Source of the DNA: Tenebrio molitor
Taxonomy: Eukaryota > Arthropoda > Insecta > Coleoptera > Tenebrionidae
DNA length: 64,000 bases
Reading direction: 5' to 3'
Assembly: GCF_963966145.1 (NCBI RefSeq)
Contig: NC_091046.1
Location: 21,948,001-22,012,000 of the forward strand
The notes under the pieces were generated by a model, which saw only the letters and a program-made list of their open reading frames with translations, was not told where the DNA came from and did no database searches. Shown here in pieces: positions 11,273 through 22,850 of the stretch (its first letter is position 1; each line of letters opens with the position of its first letter). Both the position numbers and the translations under genes were made by a program.

Positions 11273-13405
11273 TTGGCCCATGGTATAACATATCTGAAAC
11301 CAAAAGATTCCGATACTAAGAATCCATCAAAATATAGGCCAATCACATGTCTACCTACAATTTATAAAATTATGACATCTTGCATTAAAGTAATAATTTA
11401 CGACCATTGTCAAAAATTAAATATACTTAATGAAGAACAAAAAGGTTGTGTTAAAGAGTGTTTTGGTTGTAAAGAACAACTCATAATAGATACGGTGATA
11501 ATGGAACAAGCTAGAAAAAATAATAGAAATATTTATACCGCATTCATAGACTACAAAAAAGCCTATGATTCAGTACCACATTCATGGTTAATTAAAATTC
11601 TTAAAATTTATAAAATTAATTTGGATTTGATTAACTTTTTATCTCATGTTATGACATTTTGGAGAACTACTTTAAATTTATCAATAAACAATACTAAATT
11701 AAAATCCGAGCCTATTCAAATTAAACGGGGAATTTATCAAGGAGATTCTTTAAGTCCTTTATGGTTTTGTCTAGCCATTAATCCTTTGACAAATCTATTA
11801 AATAGCACTGGATATGGTTTCAATATTAGACTTAATAATACCACACTATCCAAATTAAATCACCTTCTTTATATGGATGACATAAAACTTTATGCATCAA
11901 AAAAGAATCACATTTTATCTTTACTAACAATAACTGAAAATTTCTCAAATGATATTGGGATGAGTTTTGGTATTGATAAGTGTAAAATGCAATCAATATG
12001 TCGCGGTCATTACGAACATTTAGAATATATAACTCAAGAAGGAGAAATCATTAAAAATTTAAATAAAGGAGAATTTTATAAATATTTAGGTATTAATCAA
12101 TCAAATCATATTCAACACTCAATTATAAAAGAAAATTTAGAAAAGCAATTTTATTTAAGAATTAAATCTATTTTAAAATCAAAATTAAACGGTAATAATT
12201 TAATTAAAGCAGTTAATACATATGCTGTTCCATTACTGACCTATTCTTTCGGTGTTATAAAATGGTCCAAAACTAATTTACAGAACATAAACATTAAAAC
12301 TAGAGTTCTTTTTACTAAATTTAGTAAACACCATCCTAAATCTGCTATTGAAAGATTTAATTTACCACGCGAAAACGGTGGTAGGGGTTTTTCAAATCTA
12401 GAAATACTGCTAAAAAATCAAATTGCTTCACTAAAAAATTATTTCCTCAATAGAGCTCGTGATAACACCTTTTTCAATGCTTTGGTTTCAGCCGATAAAG
12501 GCTACACACCTTTAAATTTAAGTGATAATATAATTTCAGACATTGTTAAGCCAAATATACCTGACACAATAGCAAATATAAAACAGAAGTCTTTACATGG
12601 GAGATACTTTAAAGAACTGGAACAACCAGAAGTTAATATTCAGGCCTCTCATGCATGGCTTAAGAAATCAAATATTCACCCTGAGACGGAGGGTTTTATA
12701 TTTGCAATACAAGATCGTGTTATAAATACAAGAAATTATAAAAAACACATATGCGGTTTACAATCGATAATTGATAAATGTAGGATTTGCGGAACTGAAG
12801 GGGAAACAATTGAACACATTATTTCTTCTTGCACCGTTTTGGCTCAAAGCGAATATAAAAAACGACACGATATATTCGCTAAAATTATACACATGAATTT
12901 AGCTGTTAAATTCAATTTATTAAAGAATACACAACCACATTATAGTTATACACCAGAAAGTTGTTTGGAAAATGACAGTTACAAGTTATATTTTGATAGA
13001 ACAATTTTAACTGACATTCATATTAAGCATAACAGACCAGACATTATAATTTTGAATAAGCAACAAAAGCAAGCATATCTTTTAGATATAGCTGTTCCAA
13101 ATTCACATAATATAACACAGACATATAACACAAAAATTAATAAATATTTAGAGCTGTCCGTTGCTATGAGAAATCTTTGGTGTTTAGAAAAAATTTCGAT
13201 TTTACCACTTGTAATTTCAGCAACGGGAATAGTACCGCAATCTCTTTTTAAAAATTTAAAAATTCTGGATTTAGATAACACATTGGTAGTTGAAATTCAA
13301 AAAGGTATATTATTATACTCATGTCACATCGTGAGGAAGTTCCTTAACATTGACACAGAACATAATACACAACAAAGTCATAATGCGGAGGCGAGACGCC
13401 GGTAA
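11273..13405 (+). pseudogene. LINE ORF, reverse transcriptase and restriction-like endonuclease half
   Basis: 710 codons in the second frame; homology begins slightly upstream of the ATG. Reverse transcriptase motifs: YRPITCLPTIYK (21-32), FIDYKKAYDSV (91-101, first catalytic Asp), RGIYQGDSLSP (152-162) and LLYMDD (198-203, catalytic YxDD). After the thumb comes a zinc knuckle with C503, C506, H515 and C520. Then RPD (588-590) and YLLDIAVP with D605 form the core of the restriction-like endonuclease; KINKYLELSVAMRNLW follows. All catalytic residues look intact, so only the upstream frameshift disables this copy. The family nicks DNA and primes reverse transcription at the target. Confidence 0.9.
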
Positions 13406-13502
13406 TTATGTTGATAAGCACTGCACTATTACTTGATAGTAATATCCGTAATAGTGTATGTACTCCGGCAAAATTGCCGTGCCGCCGGGTGGAGGTGGGA
13501 TA
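13406..13502 (+). other. LINE 3' untranslated end with two hairpins
   Basis: Contains cactattac paired with gtaatagtg (about 13424-13456), then ccggcaaaattgccg and gccgccgggtgg. The same sequence ends the second copy (34563-34660, minus strand). Such structures in this group are bound by the reverse transcriptase, but that is inference here. Confidence 0.6.
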
Positions 13503-14245
13503 GTAGTGATAATAAAAATAATTGATTTTTTTGTCGGAAACATTTTTTCCATATTTTTTTCATGCACATTTAAACATCCTCAATAAGGTAGTAAGTAGTT
13601 TGTACGCCAATTTTGGGACATTTGTATAAAATTACCTTAAAAAATTATATTAGTAACTATCGAAACAAATTTGATTGTTGCAAAGACATAATAATTGAAT
13701 ATTATGTCATAATAAATTATTTCTGACAATTACAAAAGTCATTAAAAACGCTTAATGTTTACTTCTTCACAATATTTTGATATGCTTGTTTTATATGGAC
13801 AGTGTGATGAGAGTGCCACAGTTGCTGCTCAGGGGTACGCAGTTCGTTTTCCCAATAGGGAACATCCTAGCAGAAATACTATAACCTGAAAAATACTATA
13901 ACCTAAAAACGTCCGTCATTGCACAAACAATGCAGATACCCAACAATGCATATGCATCGTTTGAAATGCATCCATAGTTACAAATAAAGCAGGAAAACTA
14001 ATTAATAGGTAATTTAACATCAACAACAGGATTGGTCAGTTTAAATTGCTTCTTTCCTAATTACTATTTAAGATAGATTTTTTTTAACATTTTTCCTATT
14101 ATTCCCAGAAGATGATGAATTCACCGAATTATTTTGGTCCGCCAGTTCTGATAGACCCTGTATAAAACTACAATTCTTTAGTATAAATTTTTATAAGGAA
14201 TTTTTGATTTAAAGCACATGCGTTTGTATAAATTTGAAAGTGTGT

Positions 14246-14470
14246 TGTATAATAACCTCAAAATTTACAATTAATGAATGTTTTTAAGACATTGCTTAAA
14301 TGAACACAAAAAACGTTGTTCAATATTCGTGTATTGTCAGTTTTCAGGTATTCAGCCTGTTTTGCATCAACCGGCTAACGCGTCGTGGTTCAAATTTCGG
14401 TTTCGCACCTGAAAAGTCATCTGACAGGGCACTTATATCAAAAATAACTACATTATTTTATTTATTATTC
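14246..14470 (+). repeat. dispersed repeat shared with the window's right end
   Basis: The block aataacctcaaaatttacaa ... tgtttttaagac and a later block tatcaaaaataacta also occur at 63706-63810 in the same order and orientation. No TIRs or coding sequence seen. Confidence 0.6.
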
Positions 14471-14772
14471 GTTCCATGAAGCGCTCTGGGAGGCTCCACC
14501 GGTGTCCACGGCTCTATTACCTGTGGTCCGGTGCAGTGCACAAAATGAAGCTACGCCGCCCATTAATGAATCGTAGATAAAACAGCTGACTCATGAAAAG
14601 AGGTCTTCATTAATCTGATAACATTAATCTATGCTTGACCGAGAGGTTTCATGAGTATTGCAAGGGGGCAATTTAACAGGGGCGATAATTCAAATCTTAA
14701 CAGTATCACATACTTCACATCGCAAATTCTTATGATGCTGTTCATGTTCATAAATTTATTTATTTATCTAAT

Positions 14773-14930
14773 TCCGTGGGATAAATGACACTTATCCCAC
14801 TCATTTGAATGGAATAAGGAACTTCATTACCGGACGCATTTCATTACTCCACTCAGTGGAATAAGTGAGCTTCATTACCCCACTCAGTGGGATAAGTAAG
14901 TTATTATTCCACTGATTGGTGTAATGAAAC
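14773..14930. repeat. degenerate repeats of a TTATCCCACT..AGTGGGATAA palindrome
   Basis: Three to four imperfect, mostly head-to-tail units contain ccactcagtgg or variants flanked by attac/ttatc and gataag/aataag, for example at 14850-14875 and 14878-14898. Each unit is itself palindromic. Non-coding. Confidence 0.6.
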
Positions 14931-15006
14931 TGGCGGAAATAAATAAGATTTACCTTTTTTTTTTAATTCGGGGCAGTCTTAGATAAAATGTTGTACATAA
15001 CACGTG

Positions 15007-15110
15007 GGCTAAAGCATATTACAGGAAACTCGTGTGATTACAGATGAACTCGGGCTAACGCCCTCGTCATCTGCAATCTTCACACTCGAATCCTGTAATA
15101 TTGCTTTTAT
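15007..15110. repeat. foldback element
   Basis: Arms: aaagcatattacaggaaact / cgtgtgatt pair with aatcttcacactcg and atcctgtaatattgctttt. The central loop is gaactcgggctaacgccctcg. Confidence 0.65.
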
Positions 15111-15169
15111 CCCACTAATTGTGTAAATAACTATTATTCAGCTTAGTCACTTATCTATTAGTCATTTTT

Positions 15170-15480
15170 CAATTCACGGACCGCAAGTCAAATTTCATGT
15201 AGGTGCTCAAAATTTTAATGAAATGTCTACCAAAACTCAATTAATAAATTCATTTATTTATTTATAACTTTTGTTGGGACCAAACATCACCACACGATTA
15301 GTTGTTAAATAAAATTTAAGTGAAGCGTGTTTAATTGTTTTAATTTCGGTTCATTTCGGCCTTTTGTAGAATTTTAATTGACTAAAAAAATGTGTAACAT
15401 AACATCACACATCGTAGGATCAATAAATATTTCTTTACTCATAGTCATAATAGTACATTACATTACATTACATTACATTG
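15170..15480 (+). repeat. repeat block paralogous to 20690-20945
   Basis: Matching pieces: agtcaaatttcat, gggaccaaac, attaaataaaatttaagtga-like text and gtaggatc-ataaatatttct occur in the same order in both places. A short CATTA pentamer run follows at 15454-15478. Confidence 0.65.
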
Positions 15481-15767
15481 GCGTAGTGACTAGGATTGCA
15501 CCAAAAAGGGAGAAACATTACAATATGAAAGAAAAACTTGCTGTTACTGTTGTTGTGATACATGCGAACAACAACAAAAAAAAGCAAATTCAGGTAGAAC
15601 AATAACTAGAATAAAATTAAAATTTGAAACAAAAGAGTTTTAGGTGCTCACGCACGTCACAATGATGTGCAGTTCATTAGATTATTTTTCCAATCTAATT
15701 TTCTAATGAAAGTTTAACTCTTTGCAATAATCTGAGATAAAAATCTTAATACAATTTTGTTGTAATA

Positions 15768-15869
15768 CGGGGTCATTATAAATGATTGTACCATCGTAGG
15801 TGGCTGTGCGTTATGCTTTAGGTGCGCCGCTACGCCCACTAGTTGTTACAAACATTTATAATGACCTTG
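15768..15869. mobile_element. 102-bp TIR MITE
   Basis: CGGGGTCATTATAAATG at 15768 pairs with catttataatgaccttg ending at 15869; TA flanks at 15766-15767 and 15870-15871. A related left half occurs at 34353-34450. Confidence 0.7.
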
Positions 15870-15874
15870 TAGTA

Positions 15875-16040
15875 ATTTCCGACTGGAAGTCTGTTCTGCA
15901 TCATAATTTTAGTTCAAAAATTAAAAAATCACATTGTATTGTGTTCCCTGTGGCAGCAGCCGTTGCTATTGTTTTTTTATATCGAATATTTTTTTGACTT
16001 TTTCACTTTTCAATGTCAGATTTGATGTATTAGTTATTTA
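15875..16040 (+). repeat. repeat block paralogous to 22848-23012
   Basis: Starts ctggaagtctgttctg, then catcataatttta, gccgttgctattgttttt and ctttttcac..caatgtcagattt, all in the same order at 22848. No coding meaning is apparent. Confidence 0.7.
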
Positions 16041-16299
16041 CGTTATAAGTCCGGTGGGTTTCAGTAAAATTATGAAATAAATTAATTTATTAATTTAGTT
16101 TTGGTAGACATTTCATAAATTTAATTTTTTAATGCAGTAACAGTACGAGTTAGACACTATGGACGAGACGACGTTAGGAGCCGAGTCAGGAACATCTAAA
16201 CGAGTACCTGTTTAATCCGAGCGCTAGGGGTGTATTTCAACTAATGATTTCATACCGGCTGATTTTTATGCTCATAACAGAACTCGCATAATGCACGGC

Positions 16300-16535
16300 T
16301 GAACGTAGCGTCAGCTGCTCCAGTAGCGGTGGGGGTGGCGGAGGGAAGGTGTCAAACCTATCAAAAATATCGATTTACAACTATTAATATAAGTACGAAA
16401 ATAACGGTCAGCTGTAACTATAAGGGTGGTAAGACCGTCAGTCAACACGATAAACGAATTTCTGCGCTCAAATATCCAAGCGGCATACGATATTGTTAAT
16501 GAGTCCAACTGACTGTCTACCCCAAAATTCATCTG
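16300..16535 (+). repeat. repeat block, inverted relative to 21836-22235
   Basis: Includes ggtgggggtggcggaggga, aagtacgaaaataacggtca, agggtggtaagaccgtcag, gctcaaatatccaag and accccaaaattcatc. All recur in reverse order and complement at 21836-22235. The other copy carries an insertion of about 150 bp. Confidence 0.7.
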
Positions 16536-16539
16536 ACTG

Positions 16540-17582
16540 ATTATCGTTTTTACATTTTTTAATATTTATACTATCGCATACTTCAATATCACATGGTCTT
16601 TTTACAATTTAGCAAAGGTTCAGTGTCAGTAATCTGAACATACAGTAATGCCATCATTTCTTTATTTTATTTGTATATTGTGTATTTTTATAGGTAGCAA
16701 TGGCAGGAGGAATTAAATTTTTAGTGATGTATAAGCTTTGGATTAAAAAAAAATTTTGAATTATATTTTGTAAATGTACCTACACATTGAATACAGTGTG
16801 TCGCCGGATAGGTGAAACGACTTGTAAAAGATAAAAAATACTCGACTTAAATTTTCATTTTCTGGGATTTAGCCCTGCTTGGTTAGAGACCACCTACCTA
16901 ATTTCTAACAAAATTCAAGTTTTGAAAAAATTTTCTGTAGAGTAGTGTGCTTTTAATATGGTAAATACAACAAAAAGTTATTAAGAAAAGTTGTTTAGAA
17001 TTAACATCTAGGCCCCCATACCAAAATTCAAAATCATCCGCCAACTATAAGTTTTCATTTTTTTTCCAAGATACTGTAACGGTCCGAATAGGTTCGATAA
17101 ATTTAGAATTTTAATTTTTAAAATAATTTCAACGAAATGTTTTAAATACCGTTCATTTGTGACGGAAATGCTGGTCAGTTGTAAATTTTATTGATGCTTG
17201 TCGGCACTCTCACCACATTCCTCAAGTGAAATCTGCCAACCTTTCTTTGAAAATGCAGGTACGCGCCCGGTCCGAACACAACACAAAGATAACAGTTTTC
17301 ATGGGAAAAGAAACATTGCAAAATTTACTCGTTCGACAATTTGGGGTGTCCAGTTAAAATCAGGGGATAATTGAATTAATGAATTTGATGTTAGCAGGTT
17401 ACAAATTGAGAGAACCACCAAATCAATATTCATTAGGTTAATTTACCTTTTTTAGCATTCTCAAATTTGTGGCATATTTGTAATTAAAGGGCGAGAATTG
17501 CAAATTAGAAACAGAGCGCTTTATCGTAGAAAATAACTAGAATCGTTTGCACTTTTAGTTAGAAAAGTAACAAGGCAAAGTA
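16540..17582. other. no gene recognised
   Basis: AT-rich, with many short A/T runs. I see no long frame, no TIR pair and no repeat matching elsewhere in the window. Confidence 0.45.
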
Positions 17583-17837
17583 CTGTAGTTTCAATTTGGT
17601 TGTAGGTCGTAAAATTTTATGGTACTTTAAGTTAAAGTCTTGCGGGGCTTATAAATCCTAGTTTACCACTAGCAGGTAATATTTTAAGCAGGGTTGTATT
17701 GTACATTTGGTATATTTGCATTGTACGGCAAACGGCACGCGCCGCTTCCCAAACTTTTCAAACCCAACCATTGTGCCCGTTAATCGCTCATAATATCCAA
17801 TAAAATTTTACGACCTACAACCAAATTGAAACTACAA
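17583..17837. mobile_element. 255-bp TIR MITE
   Basis: CTGTAGTTTCAATTTGGTTG begins at 17583. The complement, followed inward by taggtcgtaaaatttta, ends at 17837. TA on both sides (17581-17582, 17838-17839). TIRs are about 40 bp and nearly perfect. Confidence 0.85.
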
Positions 17838-18085
17838 TAGAAAGGGAGTCGGAAGAAAACACAGAGGACCGGGTAACGGTAAAGCCAGGTAGTCGTAGAA
17901 ATCAGAGGTGTGAGTGAGAGAGACAGAATGAAAATTACGAATTAATATTCAATTAGAACAGTTTTGGGAAATCAAACCAACGTATAACAATTTTTAGAAG
18001 TAGCAGGTCAATGGAATTTAGTTGCATGATATGACACTTACGTAACAGCGTTTCAAGCCCAATTTAGGTTTCAAAACAAGGTTAA

Positions 18086-18212
18086 TTTGTTTCATTTAAA
18101 TTCTGTTTGTTTCATTTTAATTCTGTTTGTTTCATTTTAATTCTGTTGATTCATTTTAATTCTGTTTGTTCTATTTTAATTCTGTCGTTTCATTTTAATT
18201 CTGTTTAATTCT
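18086..18212 (+). repeat. 20-bp tandem repeat, about six units
   Basis: Unit gtttcattttaattctgttt, slightly varied, repeats head to tail. Isolated related units follow at about 18260-18300. No spacers of uniform length, so not CRISPR-like. Confidence 0.85.
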
Positions 18213-18379
18213 TGGTGCTGATTTTATTATTGTATAGAGTAGGTAATTCAGTGTTCATGTTTAATTCTGTTTGTTCCATTTTTAATTGTGTTTGTTTCTT
18301 GATGTTGAGGTTTATGATTGTATAGAGTCAGTTAGTTAGTGTTCTTTTTCAGAGTTCTAATTCAACAACAAATTATGTA

Positions 18380-18589
18380 CAGTCGATGGACAAATAAAAC
18401 TGGGACAAAAATGACAATCACATAAGTCAAAATTTACAAATTTGCATGGTTTAATTACGGTTTTATCACAAATAGGTTAACTTTGGGTATGACATATTAT
18501 ATAGACACTGACAAATATATTGACAATTCAATGGTCTGATTTACATTGATTAAATTTTAAGTGTCCCAGTTTTATTTGTCCACCGACCG
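18380..18589. mobile_element. 210-bp TIR MITE, family shared with 52353
   Basis: CAGTCGATGGACAAATAAAA at 18380 and the complement (cccagttttatttgtccacc) ending at 18589, with TA flanks 18378-18379 and 18590-18591. The element at 52353-52750 has the same TIR and keeps part of a transposase. Confidence 0.85.
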
Positions 18590-18970
18590 TACATTCGGTC
18601 TGGTCCTAACAAAAGTCTAAATTTAAACATTTAAAATAATGGTGGAAAACGGAAACTGTAATTTCAAAAGTTATAGAGATATCGAAAGGGTGTCGCGGTC
18701 GGCGTAAAGTAGAACCGAGCTGATTGGTCACTTTGGTCAAGTAGGGGTTGCGAAAGTGGGGTGCGCCAGACGGCGATGTCAAATTGCAGCGAGGATCCAA
18801 GGTTTTAAAATCCTAAGTACTAAATTGCAGCGCGCGGTTAGTTTGGGTCTTAATAACCTGATGTAAACTGCAGCGCTTATATAATCTTAATAAGGGGTCG
18901 GCTTATCATTTAGAAATTTTCAGGTAGCACCGCACTTCTCAGTTTATTACGCAGATGTATCAAAGGTGTA

Positions 18971-19462
18971 CAATCGCGGCCATCCAAAAGTGAACGATAG
19001 CTTGCGAAAATTTCCGTATTTTTCGTTAGATTAAATCAGGCTCTATTCATTGGCGTTCGTGCAGCAGGCGTTACTATTTTAATAATAAAAAGTTGTAATA
19101 ATAAAAAGACTGAGAAGTAATTAATACATTATTAAAGTGAAAGTAAACTTTAGTAAGGAAACCTTTCTAACACCTATTCGCATTGGCCTCTCAAGCCTGT
19201 TTTCTTGCCAACCCCTCTTTATATTGAAGATGCAAGTCTTACTGCAATGTAATTCTCTCGCCACAGCAGCCAACGACCAATTTTCTTCTAGCTTTGCAAT
19301 AGCCCTAGCTGTCTGCATCGGAGAGAGATGTGGCATTTAAAAAAAATAGTTTCAATAAATTTTTTATCGCTAGTGTTAAACTTTGACATTTTAGGACGCC
19401 TATGATTTAAAGTAAATATCAAACTATAAAAAAAAACGTTCACTTTTGGATGGCCGCGATAG
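18971..19462 (-). mobile_element. Tc1/mariner deletion derivative
   Basis: CAATCGCGGCCATCCAAAAG at 18971 and its complement ending at 19462, TA flanks at 18969-18970 and 19463-19464. The only gene inside is the HTH fragment on the minus strand (19336-19121). Confidence 0.88.
19121..19336 (-). pseudogene. transposase HTH fragment (Tc1/mariner)
   Basis: The 71-residue frame begins MPHLSPMQTARAIAKLEENW, followed by SLAAVARELHCSKTCIFNIK and GWQENRLERP. This is the first helix-turn-helix (paired-like) DNA-binding part of a Tc1-type transposase. The GRPR hook and the whole DDE/D catalytic domain are missing, so it cannot transpose. If made, it could bind the ends of related elements; that is inference. 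Confidence 0.75.
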
Positions 19463-19464
19463 TA

Positions 19465-20689
19465 CATGATGCTCTTGAATCGATTCAAATTAAAACTAAT
19501 CGAAGTCAGGATTTTCTTCAGGTGAATGACAAAAGAAAAACATCATAATTTTTTCTTGCCACAAAAATTTGAAATTTTTGTCAACATCGTCAAAAATTTA
19601 CGTGGACAGTACGTTTTCACACTGTACAAATTTTTTTAAACAATTATTTACTGTTCACGGATATAAAAATATAATTTACCTTCCAATGATTTCGAACAAA
19701 ATTTTGTTTCCCGTTACTATTCCCTTTTCCGAAAATTGCAGACTTTGCAGATGATTAATTAGTTACCTCCGAGGTAAGGGATAGTTATTATTTATAATCG
19801 TCTACCTGCCCACTCCCTGGGGGGTAAAATGACAAGCGCTGCTATTTACTTATTTGGAAATCAATACCTGCTTCACCTAAAAGATTAAGACTTGACCGCC
19901 GCTGCAATTTGATACTGCCCGCGCCAGAAATGATAAAACCGAATGCGGGACGGGAAAGAAGGCTTTTTTGATTCATTCGGGGTTTGATCTCCAAAGTAAC
20001 CGGAGGTACGTTCAGTACTTCCAGCAGCCATTTTGTGACCACGTGCTTTACATTTACAAGGTAAATTATTCCTCTAATTCTGGTAGGTAAATTATATCTC
20101 TAATTCTTGTAGTCGCGATTTAATTAGCCAAACAGCATTTAGTTCTTTATCGTTCTAAAGTAAAGATTATATTATTTTCTTTGAGCTTTGATGACCACGT
20201 GACTCTTTAGAATCTTGAATTAATTTCTTTATCGCGAAATGTGATCTTCTTGCATTTACCGATTGGGGAAACATGCTCTCGTCAAGGGGAACTAGTATAC
20301 AATCATTATAAAACATTTCCATTCATTATTTATGTTTTGGAGTCTCGAGTTCGGGAAGTTACCGCCAGTGTCCGTCGCACTCAATTAGCTGTGGGCCGGC
20401 GTAAGAGCACAAAATTAGCCGCGTCACCCCCAAGGGGGCCAGCGACCAAACTAGGCCAGCTGATACGTGAAGAGAGGTACCCTTTGGCCCTGTTAGAACC
20501 TTTTTCCCTTTTATTTTCGACCACGGGAGTAGACCAGGGTGATCTATGAGATTCCAGGGCATCGCGTCGGGTTCAATTTAATTGGGGTAATTGAAATCTA
20601 CACCGGATCACATAGTTCGCATCTCAAACTTCCATAATGCTGTTCGCGCCAGAAACTTCTGTATTTGCCCAGCTTAGTCATTTGTTCAT
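19465..20689. other. no gene recognised
   Basis: The only local structure I see is a 30-odd-bp duplication (ggtaaattat..tctaattctg/t) at about 20058-20111. The 102-residue frame at 20241-20549 has no recognisable domain. Confidence 0.45.
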
Positions 20690-20945
20690 GAGCCGCGAGT
20701 CAAATTTCATTGGGTCAAATTTCCACTAACTTCTGTTATTAAATTAATTTATTTATTTCTATCATTTCTTGGGACCAAACGCCATCACACTTGATTATTT
20801 GTTAAATAAAATTTAAGTGAAGTGTGCTCAATCGTTTTTAATTCTATTTTTTGAAAAACCTTTCGAAGGTACGGCCTCTCGTTAGAGCCTAATTAAACAA
20901 AATGAAAAATAAAACACAACGTAGGATCCATAAATATTTCTCTTC
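20690..20945 (+). repeat. repeat block paralogous to 15170-15480
   Basis: Same ordered landmarks as the earlier block: gagtcaaatttcat, gggaccaaac, gttaaataaaatttaagtga and cgtaggatccataaatattt. Confidence 0.65.
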
Positions 20946-21835
20946 TCATTATTTTTGTTTCGTATTTTTCCGCGAAAATTTCATCTGAGGGAATGCGGCA
21001 ACCAACAATACACCAAATGAGGGAGGAAAGTTTCATCGAGGAAAAGTCAAGGAAGTCGAAACGTTTCAATACGAGTAGTTGTTTTTTAGTAACAGACACG
21101 TCAAATAGTATATTAAAATATAAGTAGTAAAATGAATGTTTTTTCACTAGTCGTGTGAAAAAGAGATTCATTTTTTTACGTATATTATATGCGACCTTTT
21201 GCAATTTTGAATTAAAATAGCACAAAAAATCTTGACAAATTTTATTATACAGGTGTTCCAGAGTTGCGAAAAAGCTCCATAACTTGTTATTAAAGATATC
21301 AACTTTTTCTTTTTTCTAGATGATAGCTACGCTTCTACTGCATATTCGGAAAATATTGCGATATATATACAGGGTGTCCCAATTTTATAAAAACACTAAA
21401 GTTATGTTTTTTAAATGGAACCTACCCAGTTTGATTTTATTTTTGAATTCTATGCTACATTATGAATCAAATTTATACAGGTCGTTTTTACTTATCATTT
21501 TATTATCTGTCATGTGTTTTGTCATCTAGTAACCAACTTTTTGACATACGATGTCGAAAAGACTTTTCGATACGGTTTTTTTTTTGTTGAGGTGAAAAAA
21601 AGAAGGCTGTTTCGAAATTCAAAATGACAACTACAGTATGATCAAGACTGACTGAATCTTTTCGCAACAATGAAATTTGGCAAATTTGAAATATACCATC
21701 AAAGGTTAAAAAATTCCGTCCGTCAGTGCAAATTACGAGACAAAAAACACCAGTACTTTTCAATTGTTTCATTGCTATATTAAAAGATGCGATAGTATAA
21801 ATAATAGAAAATATAAAAACGATAATCAGCGAGAT
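20946..21835. other. intergenic or intronic DNA with lone TIR-like ends
   Basis: caggtgttccag at about 21251 and cagggtgtcccaattt at 21371 each follow TA and resemble Tc1/mariner tips, but I find no partner ends. The minus-strand 121-residue frame 21868-21503 has no recognised domain. Confidence 0.4.
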
Positions 21836-22235
21836 GAATTTTGGGGTAGAGACCGTCAGTTGAGTCATAAAGAATATCGTACGGTGCTTGGATATTTGAG
21901 CGAAATAGTCCGTTTATCATGTTGGCTGACGGTCTTACCACCCCTATACTTACAGCTGACCATTTTTTTCGTACTTATATTCATAGTTGTAATCATGTAA
22001 AAAATTTTATGCGGTCTAAAATAATTTTAATAATACATTTTTATGTCAGATTTAGATGCGCAGCTGAGTCAGAATCCCCTCACTACAATGTAGCTGACCG
22101 TTATTTTTCTATGTTATTTTGCATTAATAATACGAGAAAAATTTTTCAGCTTGTCTGAAATGACTTGAAAAATTTTTTTTTTGACAAGGTTTGGCACCCT
22201 CCCTCCGTCACCCCCACCGCGGATGCGTCAACTGA
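21836..22235 (-). repeat. inverted copy of the 16300-16535 block
   Basis: Contains gatgaattttggggtaga, gacggtcttaccacccct, cagctgaccattttt and the cac-rich tail cctccgtcacccccaccg, complementing the first copy. An extra stretch (about 22000-22160) is absent from the other copy. Confidence 0.7.
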
Positions 22236-22687
22236 CGGTCACATTCGTAGATGGTCCAGTCTTATCTATCAAAACCGGTAATAATTAAACGGTATGAAAT
22301 TCCTAGTCAAAATAGACCCCTGGCTCTCGGACTATTAGGGTGAACTCAATTTTAGCTGTAAAATGTTCAGCGCAAGCGAGGATGAAATGGGTGCGCCGCG
22401 CCGTCTGAAATAATGGAAATGCTCAAAATTCCAACCAACAATCTGCCCCCAAAGAAATTTCGCGACAGATACGAGTGTTTATCAAACATTTATGAATTGG
22501 ATAGAAAAGAATAACATTAAATCCTTTTCAGAGAATGTACTGTTGGCATATTTCGGAGAAAATTCCAATACAATGAAATCATCTGCTGAAATAATGCATT
22601 TCTGTTGTATCTGTAAGTAATGGTTATAGAAAAATATCTTTTTTAGAAATTTTGTGGGAATCATTCCGGTCGTAGAAAAAGTCTAGC

Positions 22688-22850
22688 ACGGGTCGTAGAA
22701 AAAGTATAGTACATTACTCGAGTAGTAACGAGATTACGTACACGTGGATTTACATTAGTCGCTCCTTCGTCACTCGTATGTAATTCATCCACTTGTACGT
22801 AATATGCTCTTTACTACTCTCGTAATGTAATATACTATTATTTCATACTG
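22688..22850. repeat. foldback element
   Basis: agtacattactcgagtagta and gattacgtacacgtgga pair with tccacttgtacgtaat and tactactctcgtaatgta. The loop holds gtcgctccttcgtcactcg. Confidence 0.7.

Larger units (their letters stand above)
9790..13502 (+). mobile_element. R4/Dong-clade LINE, nearly full length
   Basis: One coding unit, split by a frameshift into 9811-11214 and 11273-13405, is followed by a 97-bp 3' region ending ggtgggata at 13502. The 3' end is defined by comparison with the second copy at 34563. The 5' boundary is approximate; it abuts taataataatag at 9778-9790, of interest because Dong elements are known to insert at TAA repeats. Single polyprotein, reverse transcriptase and C-terminal restriction-like endonuclease without an apurinic endonuclease are features of the R2/R4 group. 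Confidence 0.85.
9471..13624. mobile_element. TIR element KK nested in element A
   Basis: CAGGTGTCCCAAAAATGGCG starts at 9471 and the complement (cgccaattttgggacatttg) ends at 13624, flanked by TA at 9469-9470 and 13625-13626. It was itself split by the R4-like LINE. Without the LINE it would be about 430 bp, the size of a MITE. Confidence 0.8.
9331..14160. mobile_element. Tc1/mariner-type TIR element A, carrying nested insertions
   Basis: The left end reads CAGGGTCTATCAGAACTGG at 9331 and the complement ends at 14160, with TA on both outer sides (9329-9330, 14161-14162). TIR similarity extends for well over 70 bp. The same family occurs at 60933-63248, with a shared internal block (13780-14010 here, 62880-63100 there). 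Its own DNA is 9331-9470 plus 13625-14160; the rest is inserted. No transposase is visible, so it is non-autonomous. Confidence 0.88.

Noticed and set aside
13018..13281. 87-residue minus-strand ORF, repeated at 34784-35047
   Set aside because: Shadow of the endonuclease region of the two LINE copies; the real frame is on the other strand.
18086..18212. Regular short repeats that might suggest CRISPR
   Set aside because: Head-to-tail 20-bp units without spacers, in an insect genome context.
20241..20549. 102-residue plus-strand ORF in a relatively GC-rich stretch
   Set aside because: No domain recognised and the opposite strand is also open; not supported as a gene.
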